Shown: positions 1-13,600 of the stretch, piece after piece | How the letters are laid out: each line of letters begins with the position of its first letter | Numbering within the stretch: position 1 is the stretch's first letter | Translations under genes and position numbers: made by a program | The notes under the pieces: generated by a model | Told to the model about the DNA's origin: nothing | Seen by the model: only the letters and a program-made list of their open reading frames with translations | Databases searched by the model: none | Assembly (NCBI RefSeq): GCF_003086295.3 | Contig: NC_092047.1 | Coordinates: forward strand, 116,910,449 to 116,974,448 | Length of the DNA stretch: 64,000 nt | Origin: Arachis hypogaea | Lineage: Eukaryota; Streptophyta; Magnoliopsida; Fabales; Fabaceae | Reading direction: 5' to 3'

Positions 1-2347
1 TCACAAAAATAGATTGATATATTCCAAGCTACTAAATGAAAACTTTATTAATAGTCATTAATTTACCTCGTCTAGGTGACCATGTGTTTAGACTGATATG
101 ATTTAGCGGACTGGTTTGCATTGTTTCATTCTCCCCATCCCTCCTAGAAGTTTGAAATTTCTTCTTCTTTTCATCTATAATACCCTTTCTTCTATTTCTA
201 GCTATCAATGGAGTGTTGTTATCCATTTGAAATGCTTGTCATTCCCACTGTTTCAATATCATTCTAGCATTAGGATTCTACCATATGAAAATATTCAAAC
301 ACACCAAAGAAAACAAAAGTGAGTGAGTTTTGTTTGCTTTCTTGTGCAACACCTTCTATACTACAAAACTATAAGAATTTGTTGATCTTTAAATTAGAGA
401 AATTATATAATTTTTTCAAATTATTATATTTAGCATTGCTAATAAGCTATGAAGAATAAGTAAAATAAATACCTGAAAGCGTTAACCACGTAACTTATTT
501 AGCATTGCATAATACTTCTTGCATTTGCATCCTTGCTTATGTGTTGATGTTGGAGTAAGATTCTAATATCATTTATGACTTTCAAGATCTTTCTTTATGA
601 GCTCATTGTGAATGCTGAGAATAGAATGAAAACCAACCTAGATAAAATGCCTTACACTTATCTATGCTTTAACCATATTAACCCTCTTGTGGGATGTTTT
701 GGTAAGTAAGCCTGACCTAACTATGCTTCGGTGGAATTTTGATTTATGTGACCTTGGTATTTGATTTATCTTGTGATAAAGACTGCTTATAATAAAAAAT
801 ATTTTACAGGACTTTGTCAACTAAAAACATCTTTATTATATAATATATAGTATAAAATGATAAATTTGATCCTATTCTTATCCATCCGTAATTGATTCTT
901 ACTCCATTTAAAGTGGAACACTTGTTTTGATTGACATGATTAAAGCTTAGTTTGGTAAAGCTTTTCGAAGAGGTGTTTATGTTTTTTAAAAGCTCAAGCT
1001 TTTCTTTTTGTGTTTGCTTATTATATAAAAAGACCATGTGCTTGTGCTTGGAGCTTGAAAAGATCCGGATACTTTTGAAAGCACCTAAGATAGAGCTTTT
1101 TAAAATTGGCTTGTACTTTTCAAATTTTAAAAGTCTAATATAACCTCATATGTTATAAATCAAATTTAATACTTGTATATATGTCTATTATAGTATTTTT
1201 AAATTTTAAAAGCTATTTTACCAAACACAATTGTTGTTGATTGTGGTTATTGAAAGCCATTTTTAATTTGATTTACCAAACATAAATGCTACAACTTTTA
1301 AAAAGCCATCTTTTAAAAATTAGCTTTTATAAGTTACTTTTGAAAAGTAAAAGCTTTACCAAACTAAGTCTAAGTGCTGAGTGAATGCCAACAATTATTT
1401 CATAGGAACCAATTATGTAGATTAACACTTTGTTTGATTAATTTCTAAATCAAGTCATTCTGCCATTTAAGTACAAAAGTTTTGAATTAAACATAGTTAA
1501 TTAAAGTTTTTCAATGCAAATATCTATGCAATTTTTTCACCCTATTCTATGAATGGTTGAAAATATTCATTTAGTGGATTCTCTTGTCTTGTGAAGTGTA
1601 TATTTTATACTGTTAATTTGAAAATATATATAATATTGTTATGGGTTATTGGCATTTTTAAATTGGTTTCTACTTTTTTTCTTATCGAAACAATTTGCAT
1701 ATACAGGGATTGAAAGAATGATACATAAATACACCCTAATGCAAGTAGGATACATCATATACATATTTATTATATAATGCACTTATTTTTATATGTCACA
1801 TTCTTTTTTTTTAAGGACCACCTATTGAAAGTCGGATACATGAGGTTGATGTTTATTTTAAGATGAAACTATCATGTGTAACTTTGAACCTCTATTATTT
1901 CTACTACCAATTTCTGCATAATATGTTAAAATTAGTTGTGGAATAATAGTTTAAATATGAGTGGATAATCTCTAATTCCATATTACTTGTTAAACTTTGT
2001 AATAGATAGATCGATCCACACATGAGATACTTGATTTAAAAATGAGAAATAACAATAACATAAAACAAAGTAGCTTAGTACTAATAAACTTACAGACATT
2101 TGAATGAACTTTACAACAAATTAGAAAGGAACATACAACTCTAACACTTACACAACATAAGACAACTAAAGACACACTCCATACAATGGGGATACCCATC
2201 TGGCTTTACTAACAACTAATGCCTAATGACTCTAAAGACATTAATGTAAACCATGAATCTATGCACTGAACCATAAACTAACAACTTAAGATCTAGAGAC
2301 TACAACACAATCAACATACTATTTAACTACTCCACCTTGATAAATCA
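1..2347. other. AT-rich intergenic DNA, no gene seen
   Basis: Only short spurious open frames occur here. The one structured object is the fold-back element at 946-1369, listed separately. The rest is AT-rich with no coding bias or recognisable domain. It lies downstream of the minus-strand F-box gene. Confidence 0.6.
946..1369. mobile_element. MITE-like element with 20-bp terminal inverted repeats
   Basis: The left end CTTAGTTTGGTAAAGCTTTT at 946 is exactly complementary to the right end finishing at 1369. The 424-bp interior is AT-rich, rich in AAAGCTTTT-type motifs, and has no coding capacity. This is the layout of a non-autonomous DNA transposon. I could not settle a target-site duplication, because the flanks are AT-rich and ambiguous, so the superfamily is unassigned. 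Confidence 0.7.
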
Positions 2348-3562
2348 TCACACCATATAAAGACTGTCCGCGTGAAGCGTGACTGAGTTTACAAACACAT
2401 GATCCTCCCAGCTCCGGTGTAATAAATGCTCCCTCCTTACAAAGTGGCTCCTCAGTTTTGAAAGCAAGAGTTCTATCTTTTTAGCATCATTTGCAAACCT
2501 TGTCCTAAATTCCATAATCGAAATGATGTCCTTCTCAAGGAACATGGTGGGATTGTAAGGAATGCCAAGACCTGAAACCCTAAGCTTCTTTTCCCACCAA
2601 AGCTGATTTTGGGAATCTCTCTTAATAGACCATACTAACACGGTTTTGTTATATCCAACTTTCTCAGTTGATATAAATCCAACACCGTCGTAAAAGAGTG
2701 TGAGTGCATGGTCCATCGACTTTGCCTCAACTGGGATTTCGGTTTGATAGAACACCCGTTGCTGCAGTGAGAACACTGCTATCACTGAAGGATCAGTGCA
2801 GTTAAGACCATTCCATCCAATCCAATATACAAATCCATCAACCACAATTGACTTGGGACCCAGTTTCTGAACCTGGGTCTGAGCAATCCCAGAATGAGTC
2901 CAATCGTTGTCATTTGAAGTATAGAGACTCCATGACATGTTAGTATCTGAGTAGTGTTTCTTATATACATGAACAATTCAATATTCCATTGAATGGTTTA
3001 GGAACCCAAATGCATAAAGAGAAACTACATGGCAACAGTGCTGCCTTGCCTCATCAGAAACAGTATGGAATTGTTGAATTAATGGATTCCAAATTAGGAG
3101 ATTGGAATCCAATCCTTTTTGAGAGAACCGTATACAGAGCACACCGTGGCAAGAACCAATAATCGAGTACCAACCGAATTGATTTATTACAACCGGAATG
3201 TTTAGAGGGATCTGCTGAGGACAATCGACATTGGTTCTTGTAAACCATATGGAATTTTCTTCCATAGATGGAAGACCAACTCCAATAATTACATTCCTAT
3301 TCTTGTCTTTGTTCTCGAACCAATTCTGCTTGGCAAACATTGGAGTAGATAGCCTACCATTCCACGTCTTGTTTAAGCATCTACATTTTCCCACCGTCTT
3401 TGGATCACTCTTAGTAAATATCTTCAAAAGTATGTCCTGACCGAGATAAGGTAGTTGTGCTTTCTTCGTTGTTGTGCCTTCCATTGTAGACAAACAGCTT
3501 AAAATTCTGGTTGACATGTTATTAGGTAATGGTTGGGTTGTTGGTGCTTTGATACTATCCAT
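2348..3562 (-). pseudogene. F-box / F-box-associated domain protein with one in-frame stop
   Basis: Single-exon minus-strand reading frame of 405 codons including the stop, starting at the ATG at 3562-3560 (MDSIKAP). A longer in-frame start at 3646 exists, but the F-box spacing favours 3562. An F-box-like segment lies at residues about 37-78 (LPYLGQDILLKIFTKSDPKT, then CRCLNKTWN). It is followed by an F-box-associated region with GSCHGVLC and LLIWNP motifs. F-box proteins of this class recruit substrates to SCF ubiquitin ligases through Skp1. One TGA at 2978-2980 (codon 195) interrupts the frame. The 13 codons up to the next Met, and the rest of the FBA region to 2348, stay in the same frame with no shift. 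The total of about 404 aa is normal for the family. It is either a young nonsense allele or pseudogene, or a sequencing error. A truncated 194-aa F-box protein could still be made. Confidence 0.8.
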
Positions 3563-3646
3563 GTTTGCGATGTGTTTTTGGTGGTGATTAATCAGGGAAT
3601 AGCCGATGTGTGTGTTCACATTTGAAAGGGGTGAGTTAATGAGCAA

Positions 3647-4785
3647 TAGTTTGTGAAGTACTCATTTTTTTATATCACCACAATATAATAAAATATTCTT
3701 GTTAACGCATTCCCTAAGTCACACATGATATAGTTTTGACAAAGATTTTTTTTTATAATACATAGTTTATTTGATTTTTCTGCATAATATTTTTTTCTCT
3801 CACCTACCTGCCTTTCATCACAGTTTCCAAAGTTTCCTGAATTGTATAACTTCTTGGTCAGTTTTTGCACTTTGTTAAAATAAGCTTCATAAACAATACA
3901 TCTATTATTTTCTATATATATATATATTCAAATAACTTATTTATTGAATCTTACTAAAAGTAATGAATGTGTGTTCCTTTTTATTTGGTTCGAAAATCGA
4001 TGACACTTCTTTTTAACTTATTTAGTATAATCCCCCATGTGCTGGCAAAAACTATTGTTGTAATACAAAAATGTGTATTCACTTATACTTTATTAGCATT
4101 TATTAGTCAAAATATCCACTTTCACAACTATAGTAATTCCAAAGGCATTAATTCTTTGCTTTTAAATTGCATCGTCTGGGATCGAGAAAAATAATAAATA
4201 ATTTTATTGTTTAACACCAATATGATAACCTTGATAACTGCATCTCCTTTTGTAGACTCTTTGAGTATATATTTTGTTTGTAGGGAAACAAAGGTTATCA
4301 TTCCAACTTCACTTAAGAAATACTCGAGACTCCCACCCTAATGATAATCTTTTAGGGAGGCTCATTGTATTTTTCTAATATAAATATGTCGTATATATTT
4401 TATAAACTATTAATAAAAGGTTCTTGTCTTTCTAACTTTCTTTGACTTGTTGAAAATTTTTTCCTATTCTAATTTTTTATTCAACTAAAGTTATTCTCTC
4501 TAATGCTTTACCAATGCTAGAAAAAATATGTCACCATGAATCATAAAACATCCTATCAATATTTTGGATTTAATAACTATATTCAACTATACACATCAAC
4601 ATAATGAATTATTTAGTACTTTGCTTGGTTTGTGCCACTGCTTCTGCTTAGTTTAGGCCTACTAAAAAAATTATATTCAGGAATTGAGATGATATTTTTG
4701 ACAAAATTTTGAAACAATTTTGTTAGTAATTTTTCTTAGTTTATATTTAGGAATCATGAATTCAGCAGGTTACTCTATTAATTTA
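3647..4785. other. Intergenic, AT-rich, nothing recognised
   Basis: This lies upstream of the minus-strand F-box gene, so its promoter should sit in the first few hundred bases. No clear TATA or other element could be assigned with confidence. There is a short AT run near 3917-3929. Confidence 0.5.
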
Positions 4786-4789
4786 TATT

Positions 4790-6750
4790 TATTAGTGAGG
4801 ACATACCCAAACTATATGAAAATCAGGTTCAGTATTCACCAGCTTGACTTTATCATAGTTTCTTGAAAATTGCTTGCAGATCAAGTTCTGCAGCATCAGG
4901 CATCACCTATACTGATCAGTCCTTATGCATCCTGCTCTACTTTCTGACTTATTAATCTCTCTATCTTTGTATACTATCCCTTAGTTGATTCTAAATTCAT
5001 GGAAGCATTGAGTGATGGCTGTTTTGAAGAAATTTCTTCTATCAGGCAGAACACCATATAGATAGAGCCTCGGTTAGTGTTTCGCCTATAGTATGAATTT
5101 CTTAATTATTATCATATGTGTCCCTCCAATATTGACAATGTGATCAGAGCACTTTATTCCCATATTAGTAAGATCTAACCCAAACTTCTTAAAAAATAGT
5201 TTTAGCATCCATAATGTTATCTTTATCCTAGTTTCTTGAAAATTGGTTTAATATCACCTTCTGCAACATTGAGCCACACAATTCTGACCACTACTTATGC
5301 AACCTGGTCTAAAATTTGAATTATTACTGGTAATATGATATGTCTGGCATCCCTTAAAAACCTCAAACCTTGTTAAAGTATTGACTGATAGCTAGTTTGG
5401 AGAAATTTCTTTTGTCAGTCTGAACACCATACAGATAGAGCTTAAATTGGCATTATATGTAGACTCTGAATCCCTTCTTATTATCATACATATGTTCTAT
5501 GAATATTGACCATTTGATCAGAGTACTTATTTGTGAAGTTAATTTGATATCTTTGTTGGAAACATAGAAATCTTTCTCCATTCTTTTAAAGAAGTAATAT
5601 CAAATAATGCTTTTTCATGAAATCTTTTACCATGAATAAGAACCTGACTGAACACTCATCATGCAACTTGTTTCATTTGTCAAAATATTTTGATATCTTT
5701 GTTGGGACATGAAAATCTTCTTCAATTTATAATCTTTACTCTTTAAAAATCTATTTTTTATAAAGTGCTTTACCAAAACTATGTGAAATTTTGTTGAATT
5801 ATTGTTCTTGATTTTTTTCATTATATCTTTTTTATATGTTTGTATTTTAGTTTGAAACTATTTATTTGGGGACACTCATCATTCAAAAAAACCAAGTAAA
5901 TTTGGGTAAGAGGAGCACAATAATTTTCACGTTGAGTGTTTAGCATAATACTTGCTGACCAATATAACTACATCCACCAAAATTATATTGGTTATAATCA
6001 CCTAGTTTTGATAAAATCCTCCACCAGACATTAAAAATCACAAATGCCCATTGTTAACACTATTTCTTGCTTCCTATATTAGTCAAGTCTAACCAAGACT
6101 TCATAAAAAAATGGTTTTAGTATCCACAATGTTATTTTTATCCTAGTTTCTTGAAAACTGGTTTAATATCACCTTCTGCATCACTAAGCCACACAATTCT
6201 GACCACTCATGATGTAGTCTTATATAAATTCTGACTTATTACTAGTAATATGATATATATGACATTTCTTAAAAACCTTAAACCTTGTGAAAGCATTGAC
6301 TGATTGCTAGTTTGGAGAAATTTCTTCTGTGAGTCTGAACAGCATACAAATAGAGCCTGGTTTGGTGTTGTACCTAGACTCTGAATGTAGGGTATAAAAT
6401 AAGAATTCATGATTTGTTTAGTTCAGACACCAATGATTTTCTTAATTCATTACTTGTGATGAGTTAGAACCTTTAGCATGGTGAGTGTGTAGCATAAGAC
6501 TTCATGACCAATAAAACTACAAATTTATATAATGGTAGGACCTTAAATGCCTACTTTTGATAAAACCCCCTGTTAAGCTCGTTTCTTGATAGATGTATTA
6601 GTGAGGTGTAGCCCAAACTGGATGGAAAATTAGATTTGGTACACATGAGCTTATTTGTATCCTAATTTCTTCAAAACTGCTTTAAGATCACCTTATGCAG
6701 CATAGAACATTAGCATCCTGTTCTAAATTTTGAATTATTACTCATAGTAT
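4790..6750. repeat. Four-copy degenerate direct-repeat array
   Basis: Four related blocks begin at about 4793, 5164, 6079 and 6598. Each has an ATTAGTnAG...CCAAAC start, then a TATCCTAGTTTCTTGAAAA(C/A) motif about 65-80 bases later (near 4855, 5227, 6133 and 6659), then TT(T)AA(T/G)ATCACCTTCTGCA. The first three also share a downstream GGAGAAATTTCTTCTGTCAG...GAACACCATACAGATAGAGC block (near 5025, 5400 and 6315). Spacing is uneven and the copies have diverged. On the minus strand all four read as a short similar peptide ending FKKL or LKKL followed by a stop, so they may be copies of an ancient exon. I do not recognise the source. Confidence 0.65.
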
Positions 6751-8075
6751 CATTAGTATGACATGGCTAAATTACTTTTTATTTCATCAAGGCTTTGACA
6801 ATGTAGCCTCCATTATAGTATTATAGTATCATGTTAATAACTTTCTTCACTATTTAGGCATACTTATCTCCAACATTGATAATCTGAGCAGATTACTTTA
6901 TTTCTTCTGTCCCAAACAATTAGATTTGACACGTTTTTTGCTAAATTGTTCAGATTTTGCACTACATCCAATATTGACAATGTGATCATGCGTACTTTAT
7001 TTTCTCTCTCAACAATAATTGGACTTGACACTCTTCATGCATAGTATTTCAATTTTTTTCAACTTAGTGTATTCATTCACTGTCATTAAGTTTTGGAATA
7101 CCACATGAGACTTAAACAATTAATAATAAGAAGCATTTGTGAGTTTTGCCATGACTTTCTTCCTTGTTGTCAACAGTTAATAATCAGATCCAACTCCATG
7201 AGTTTTGACTATCTAGTTTTAATTAGATAAAAAAACTTAAAACAATTAGCTCATGGTTGGAATTTGGGAGTGCTATTATGTTTTTTTTCTGATATATTCA
7301 ATTTATGAAGAATTCTCTTAAATGTCACCATCTAATTTATTCACCATTTTATCCTATTTATTCTTCTCCAATTACATCTTTATCAAACATAAAAATATAA
7401 ATTTTAAGTTTTGGGACTAAATATCAACTTATAGCGAACTCATAACTAAAGTGCATATCATTTAACCGTCAAATAGTAGATCAAATCAATAACTTAAATA
7501 CATATTCATTAAATTTAGCTCAATGTGCATTATTCAATTGTGGCATTTGATTTTTAGTTCACACCTTTTTTAAATTGTTTAATTATATATATTGGAGGAT
7601 GTTTTATTATACACTATCACATAATAGGTCAGATTTCATGATTTTTATAAGTTAAAGACTTGTCATAATACAATTGGTTATGGGGTATATTTTTTTCATG
7701 GGATGTGCTCTATATGCCACAACTTCTAACATTTGGGATATTGTATTGAACTTTTTTTTCAACTTAGTTAAATTCACTGTAGGATGTTATTCCAACCCTA
7801 ACTTAGATTTGATTCTATTCTTTTATATTCAATTAGTTCATATGTCATATCAATGTTAAATTATAAGAAATATCATGTCGATCAACTAATTCAAATTTAA
7901 TTGCATGATAACAGCATATAGTTCACAAAACACAAATTCTAATATATAGTATCATACTCTGCTCATCGCCAAACTTCTATTCTAGACAGAAATTCCAGTT
8001 CTATAGAGAGTGTTTAAGATATATGTGATAACAAAAAGGCAGATTAGCTATTACTAACAAAGTTGTCTAATTTTA
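6751..8075. other. Intergenic, nothing recognised
   Basis: AT-rich sequence with only a short frame near 7674-7859 that has no recognisable similarity. This lies 3' of the minus-strand RPA70-like pseudogene. Confidence 0.5.
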
Positions 8076-10561
8076 TTAAACATCAGAATCACTAAGCTGA
8101 GATTTCAGCTTCTTCGTCCCCTTGCTCCTGAGCCTATTAGTAGAGTTTTGTCCTTCCTCCTCAATCAGGTTAATATTGATGTTGCCAATTTTTACACCGC
8201 TGGTAGTTCTCTTAGCTGGTGTTTTGAACTTGAGGCTGGAAACACTTTCCTCAGCAGAATCCTTCACATAGAAAAAATTATATAAAGACCCACCACACTA
8301 AAAAATATGCGTACAGAATATAATGCACATTTTCTTCATCATATGCAGGTATAATCACATTATCAAGTGTTTAGATAACTAACCATAGTAAGATGAGTAT
8401 CAGTATCACTCGTAAGATTGACCACAATGCCCGAAATGTCAACCAAGTTGTTGTAGTCATGGTCCTAAGAATAGACAAACCCTATTAAAAAGTAGATAAC
8501 ACATAAAGATTCACCAAAGTAAGAACAACAATGTGTGTGAGAACATGTAATTTGAGATAATTACATCTTCATTAGGTGCCAATTTATTGGGAAGGCTCTC
8601 TGGCATGTTTTTCATGATAATATCCTCATCGTCACAAATTTTCATCACTGTGTACACTGGATCATACTGCTTTATATTGTCAGACTTCACATTTAGTTTA
8701 AATAGCACTCGTTTATCCATCATATTGTCTAGCAATTTTGGGTAATCATCTTCTCCAACTCCCTAACCAAGTACATAGATTAAAACAACTATTTCAGTGT
8801 TCTGGTTCCTAAATACACAACATAATTAAGTGTAATTTTAAAGGAATGTGAGTTTATGAACTCAGATTTTACTTACATTGTCACAAATAATCTTGTCCAC
8901 TGTCTTTCCACACAACTATGTGGTCTCTCTATCCCACAGGAGTAGTGACATGCTCCCTGTTCCATCGTGCACTGTTACCTCTAATTTGTACCTAAGAGCC
9001 GTTGTTCCGTGTGTGTCCGCACTTGCCACATTCATATCTGTTTCCAATGGAGGTTTCAACTTTTTTAGGGCACCTTCTGTAAGATTTGTAAAACCAATCA
9101 TCCTTTCCCGCATTGATGGATACAATCGTCCCTAATATCCATATGGGACCTTCCTACAATGAGGTGAAAACAATAAAGGATATGAGTCATCAGTGATTTT
9201 GAATAGGATTGGTTTTTTTTTTATCAATTTACAACGGTGTTATGCATCAGTATCAAAATTTATTGTGTAAAATTTAGCCACATTAGACCTCCATGGAATT
9301 GAGAGCTTCCTCTATTGTCTTGATAGCTACACTTCCGTGTTTTAACTCATCTAGGGCAGACCAAGCATTAGGAGATGACATCTGGTTGATCCTGGTCGGA
9401 TTTGAAGCGGCAGGACTACTTAACCTACAATCATTAATGGTCACAAAAATGTTAGATAACACTAAAGTGTTTATCTTTTTCCTAAATCAAAACATATAGA
9501 AGATCTACAACACTAACTTGCTCTTGAATTGGATGACTTCTGTTAATTCGGGATTAATATGGACCTTCGAGATTTCAAAGTTGCTTTGCATCGATGTTTT
9601 TCCATTCCACCTTGTTGCCTTAAAATATTACAGCACAATAATAAGTGGTTCAGCTCTCTCCTCTTCAAGGTGCGGTAGGAGATGGTCAACCAACTCACCA
9701 AACAAAATGCAATTGATCCTGTTGTTTCTGAGTATAACACAACCAAGGATAAGGTTCTGTCACCATAACTTGTCAAGAAAACAATTTTAACTTAAACCTT
9801 TAAATGTGTATATAATACATACTTGAGGTCTTGAAGGATGATAACCAATCGCTTAGTCTCCTTCCCTTTGCTAGTGATCAAGTCCCTAGGATCTTCCTTA
9901 CCAACAACCTCTCCGATCAAATCTACACTTGTTAATAATGGTATTAGCTTCTGTGGAACATAAACCCAAACTTTTTTAAATGCATAATCTACCCTATAAG
10001 TATATATGGCACTCACCAAACATTTCAGAATCTGGTAATTTGTCAGCAGTTAGAAGATCTACATAAGACTTAAGGTAGAAAGCCTCAAGGGGAAAGCTTT
10101 GCTTCTTAACATGATTGACCAAAGTCCTCTGGGAGAATGTCAATACCATCCTACTCACACCATTCTTCTCCTTATACTTGTGGTCGAACACAATAAAATT
10201 AGTCATTGTGTACATCTGAAACTCAAGAATGACACCACGCCATTTTTTTACCAACCCCCGGAGAATAGTGCAATGGATTCTACCACCCTGTTTTAGCATT
10301 ACAAACAGATGTGGAAATAAGTAATGTCTCTTGTCTAGTTCATGTATCACACTACTATAAAAATATCAATAGTAAATAGAAAGAATACATATTTCAGTGT
10401 GAGAATGATACCTTTGCATCTTGGAGAATCATTTCAATCGACCCAATCTCTTTCTCATTGTATTTGCTTGGAACTTCCCATATCCTAACAACATACACTT
10501 TGAAATGCCATTGAAGCTTTTTTGGATTCACATCAGTTACTAAATCAAATTTCTCTTCCAT
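8076..10561 (-). pseudogene. RPA70-like (replication protein A large subunit) pseudogene, nine exons
   Basis: I rebuilt nine exons from consistent GT-AG sites and phases: 10561-10412, 10287-10017, 9922-9823, 9727-9518, 9424-9289, 9153-8877, 8762-8565, 8464-8384 and 8261-8076. Together they specify about 536 aa. The order is an N-terminal OB-like domain (DUF223 type, MEEKFDLVTDVNPKK, GGRIHCTI), then an OB-fold with VGKEDPRDLITSKG and NCILFGELVD. A third block holds EGPIWILGTIVSI, a zinc-ribbon part (CPKKVE, YECGKCGH) and LLLWDRE. The tail is basic (SKGTKKLKSQ). RPA70 proteins bind single-stranded DNA in replication and repair; RPA70-like paralogues are numerous in plants. Disablements: TAA at 9630-9628 where the family has Gln, TAG at 8918-8916 where Gln is expected, and a 2-nt loss in a CA run near 9009-9016 that shifts the frame after CGKCGH. 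The first zinc-ribbon Cys position reads Tyr (SYRRC). The start ATG follows a plausible leader. It may have spread as a duplicated or transposon-carried copy. Confidence 0.85.
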
Positions 10562-10639
10562 TTTTTTCAGGTTCTGCGTGAAGTTGATGGAGAGAAAGTG
10601 ATAAAGAGAGATAACTTTTATAAAATGTTTATTACCCAA

Positions 10640-13600
10640 GGCGTAGGACTGGCTATTTAAATAGTCTCCTAAAAAAGTAGATGTGCCATTTTTTTCTTTT
10701 ATAAAATATTTACTTTGAATAATTTAAATAGGTTATACTCATTTTGTTTGTAAAATATTTACTGTCCAAACACATGACTCTATTACTTATTTTCTCTTGC
10801 TGTTATTTAGTAACTAAGTAGTTATACACTTGTCATGTACAGAAGTTATACACTTATCAAACAAAAAAACATACACTAGTTGCTTATTATATATTAATAA
10901 ATGTTTGCAGATGAAAGATTTTTATTATCACCAAATAAAGAGAATGTTTACAGCATCGTGCATTCGTGCTTTTGTCTAACTGTCTAAGATTGTTAATCAA
11001 TAACGAATTGAATAATTAGGCAGCATTTAGTTCTCTGCATTTTAATAACAAAAATATTTGATAACAAAAAAATTAGCTAAAAGTAATTTAAATTTATTTT
11101 ATTTAATATTTATTAATTCTAAATAAACTTAGATTTTTTTTTTTGTCCTTCTAGCATTATCATTCAATAATTACAATGATATAATTTCTGCTTGTCATCC
11201 ATCATACAAACGGTTGTCTCATTCAAAATTGTTCTTTGTTTTTCCTTTTTGTATGACCTATAATGATTGGGAAACATGCAGATTCACGAGAAATATTTAT
11301 GTTACAGTTTATATCTAATTAATTGTTAAGGAGATTAAATTGTATAATATACAATTATTTCATGATTAGGACTAGCAGAAATCAGCCAACTAAAACTAAA
11401 ATTTTAATATATTATTATTATCTGGTCTTATGCAGCAAATATTCTAAAAATACATCATTTGCCGCTGAACATGTTTGAATATTTTATCAAAGTTGGTTGA
11501 ATATTTCAACATATAAAATCCCCTGAACATGTTTCACAGAAAATTAGTGGACAACAAGGTAAAAGGAAAAAAAAAAACTAATAAAATCAATAACTAATCA
11601 TAGTTAAAGCAAATCTCATGGTGTACTCTGCTATACATACTATATCCCCTGTTTTATGTCATATGGTAACATTTTTTAAAAAAAATTAAACTAATAACTT
11701 TAATTTGAAAATACTAATATTATAGAAAAATTTTTAAATATATCAATATACTAGTATTTCAATAATTTTTAATTGTTGATCTTAATTATAAAAAAAATAT
11801 ATAATATATATAATTAAAATCAACGATTAAAAATTACTGAAATACCAGTATATCGATATACTTAAAAACTTTCTAATACTATAAATCTACAACCATAGCT
11901 AGTATTATTTGCATGCGGACTTTAGGTTTTATTTTATACTATGAAACAACAGCAAACTAAACCTTGAAAACCGCGCAACAAATGTTTAATTATTAATATG
12001 CCAGCTGATGAGACCATGTGGAAGGAGGTTAACATCCAAAGATTTATTTCTCAACTTTGCATATATTATGATTATGGTGGATAACTAGTATTAAAATAAA
12101 GTTATCTTCACACCTAGTGGTACTATTAGATATTCAGTTATGTGAATTAATTATGGGGAGGAGAATAAACAAAACAGAGTGTTTAAAAAGTGGTATGAAG
12201 GATGAATTAAAAAAGATTTTAGGGACTAATTTAAAAAATGAATAATGTTTTGGAGATGAATTTGATCATTAATTTACACCAGAAACATATGCGTAACTTC
12301 AGCGGCCCTCTAATATGAAAAGACAACATAGAAGTAAGCACCGTAAGGCAGAGTGATAACGTTTGAATATTATTTTGATTGAACTATTGGAAGATAGTAT
12401 TTAATTTTGCATGCATACGACATTGGAATACATCATCAAATTGTGAGATTGTCCTTTGGAAAATTGCATCTATTTGTCCCTTAAAGCAGCGTTTTGTAGC
12501 CATAGAGTGAGGATGTCAAATTCAAAATAAAACGGCATTTATAATTAAAATCTTATCCTAACGGATAAGGTTAAAAGGGATTCTAACTGTATTGAAAGAA
12601 AACTTAATAAATTAATATATGGAGAGATCATTTTTATTTTCTTACAAAATTTTAAGAGTGATAAAAAATACGAAAAATTTAAAAAATAAAAACTCTAATC
12701 AAAAGTGAACTGGTTATAAAACATTAAAATATATTGTGCAGAGACAATGTTAAAAATTGAATCCGAGATATGATGCTTAAATAACTCAAACAATATCACT
12801 TGTGTCCGCTTGGACATTGTAACTAAGCTAGTTGTACTTTGGAGGATTTGAAAGAGTCAAAACTCAAAATTATTGAATTGTCTTCAATAATCTCTGGTGA
12901 GTAGTGACATATTCTTTTTCTCATCACAAATATTTATGTCTCAATATTTTCATGTTAAGATAAAGGAACCTTAATTATTTTCCCCCATAAGTCAATGGTC
13001 AACGGAAAAAAATAAATTAAAAACTAATTATAAATAGGGACATGGTCGTGAATGTATATTAGAGTCAGAATTTCCAGCTACTAGTCCATGTTACGTGACC
13101 TATCCTCGCCCATAATTTATTATTTCAATTATCATGATTTATTATTATTTTCAATACAAGTGGTTATCCAAATTATAAGAATACTGCATATTCACATTTG
13201 ACTTTGTTGCTATGATATTCATTTTATAAAAATAGTATTGTATTTATTTTAATTTGTTCTTGCATTTTTTTTGTTGCTTTAATCATAGATTTTTTGGGGC
13301 CTTTTGCATGCACAAGGTTGTCATTTAATTTCCCAGAGCTTTATCAATTGACGCGGCTCCTTTAATATCCTTCTTCATTCTCTCCTTTAAAGATGATTAA
13401 GTTTCTAATCTAAATCATAACTCTATCATCAACATCATGTTGTGGCAGGAATTCAAAACAGAGTGCGTGGAGTTTGGATATGCCATCAATTAGCTTTCAC
13501 TTTAGTGTCAATAGTAATAATAAAATTTAATCAAATTAATTCGACACAAATTATTCTTGTTTTAGTATTATTCATAGTTTTTACAACTCAATTAATCAAT

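Noticed and set aside
2978..2980. TGA as a recoded selenocysteine codon
   Set aside because: Land plants lack selenocysteine insertion, and no F-box protein uses it. A nonsense mutation is simpler.
8878..9135. Plus-strand frames across the RPA70-like region (also 9518-9790)
   Set aside because: The minus strand carries the recognisable OB-fold and zinc-ribbon sequence with matching splice sites.
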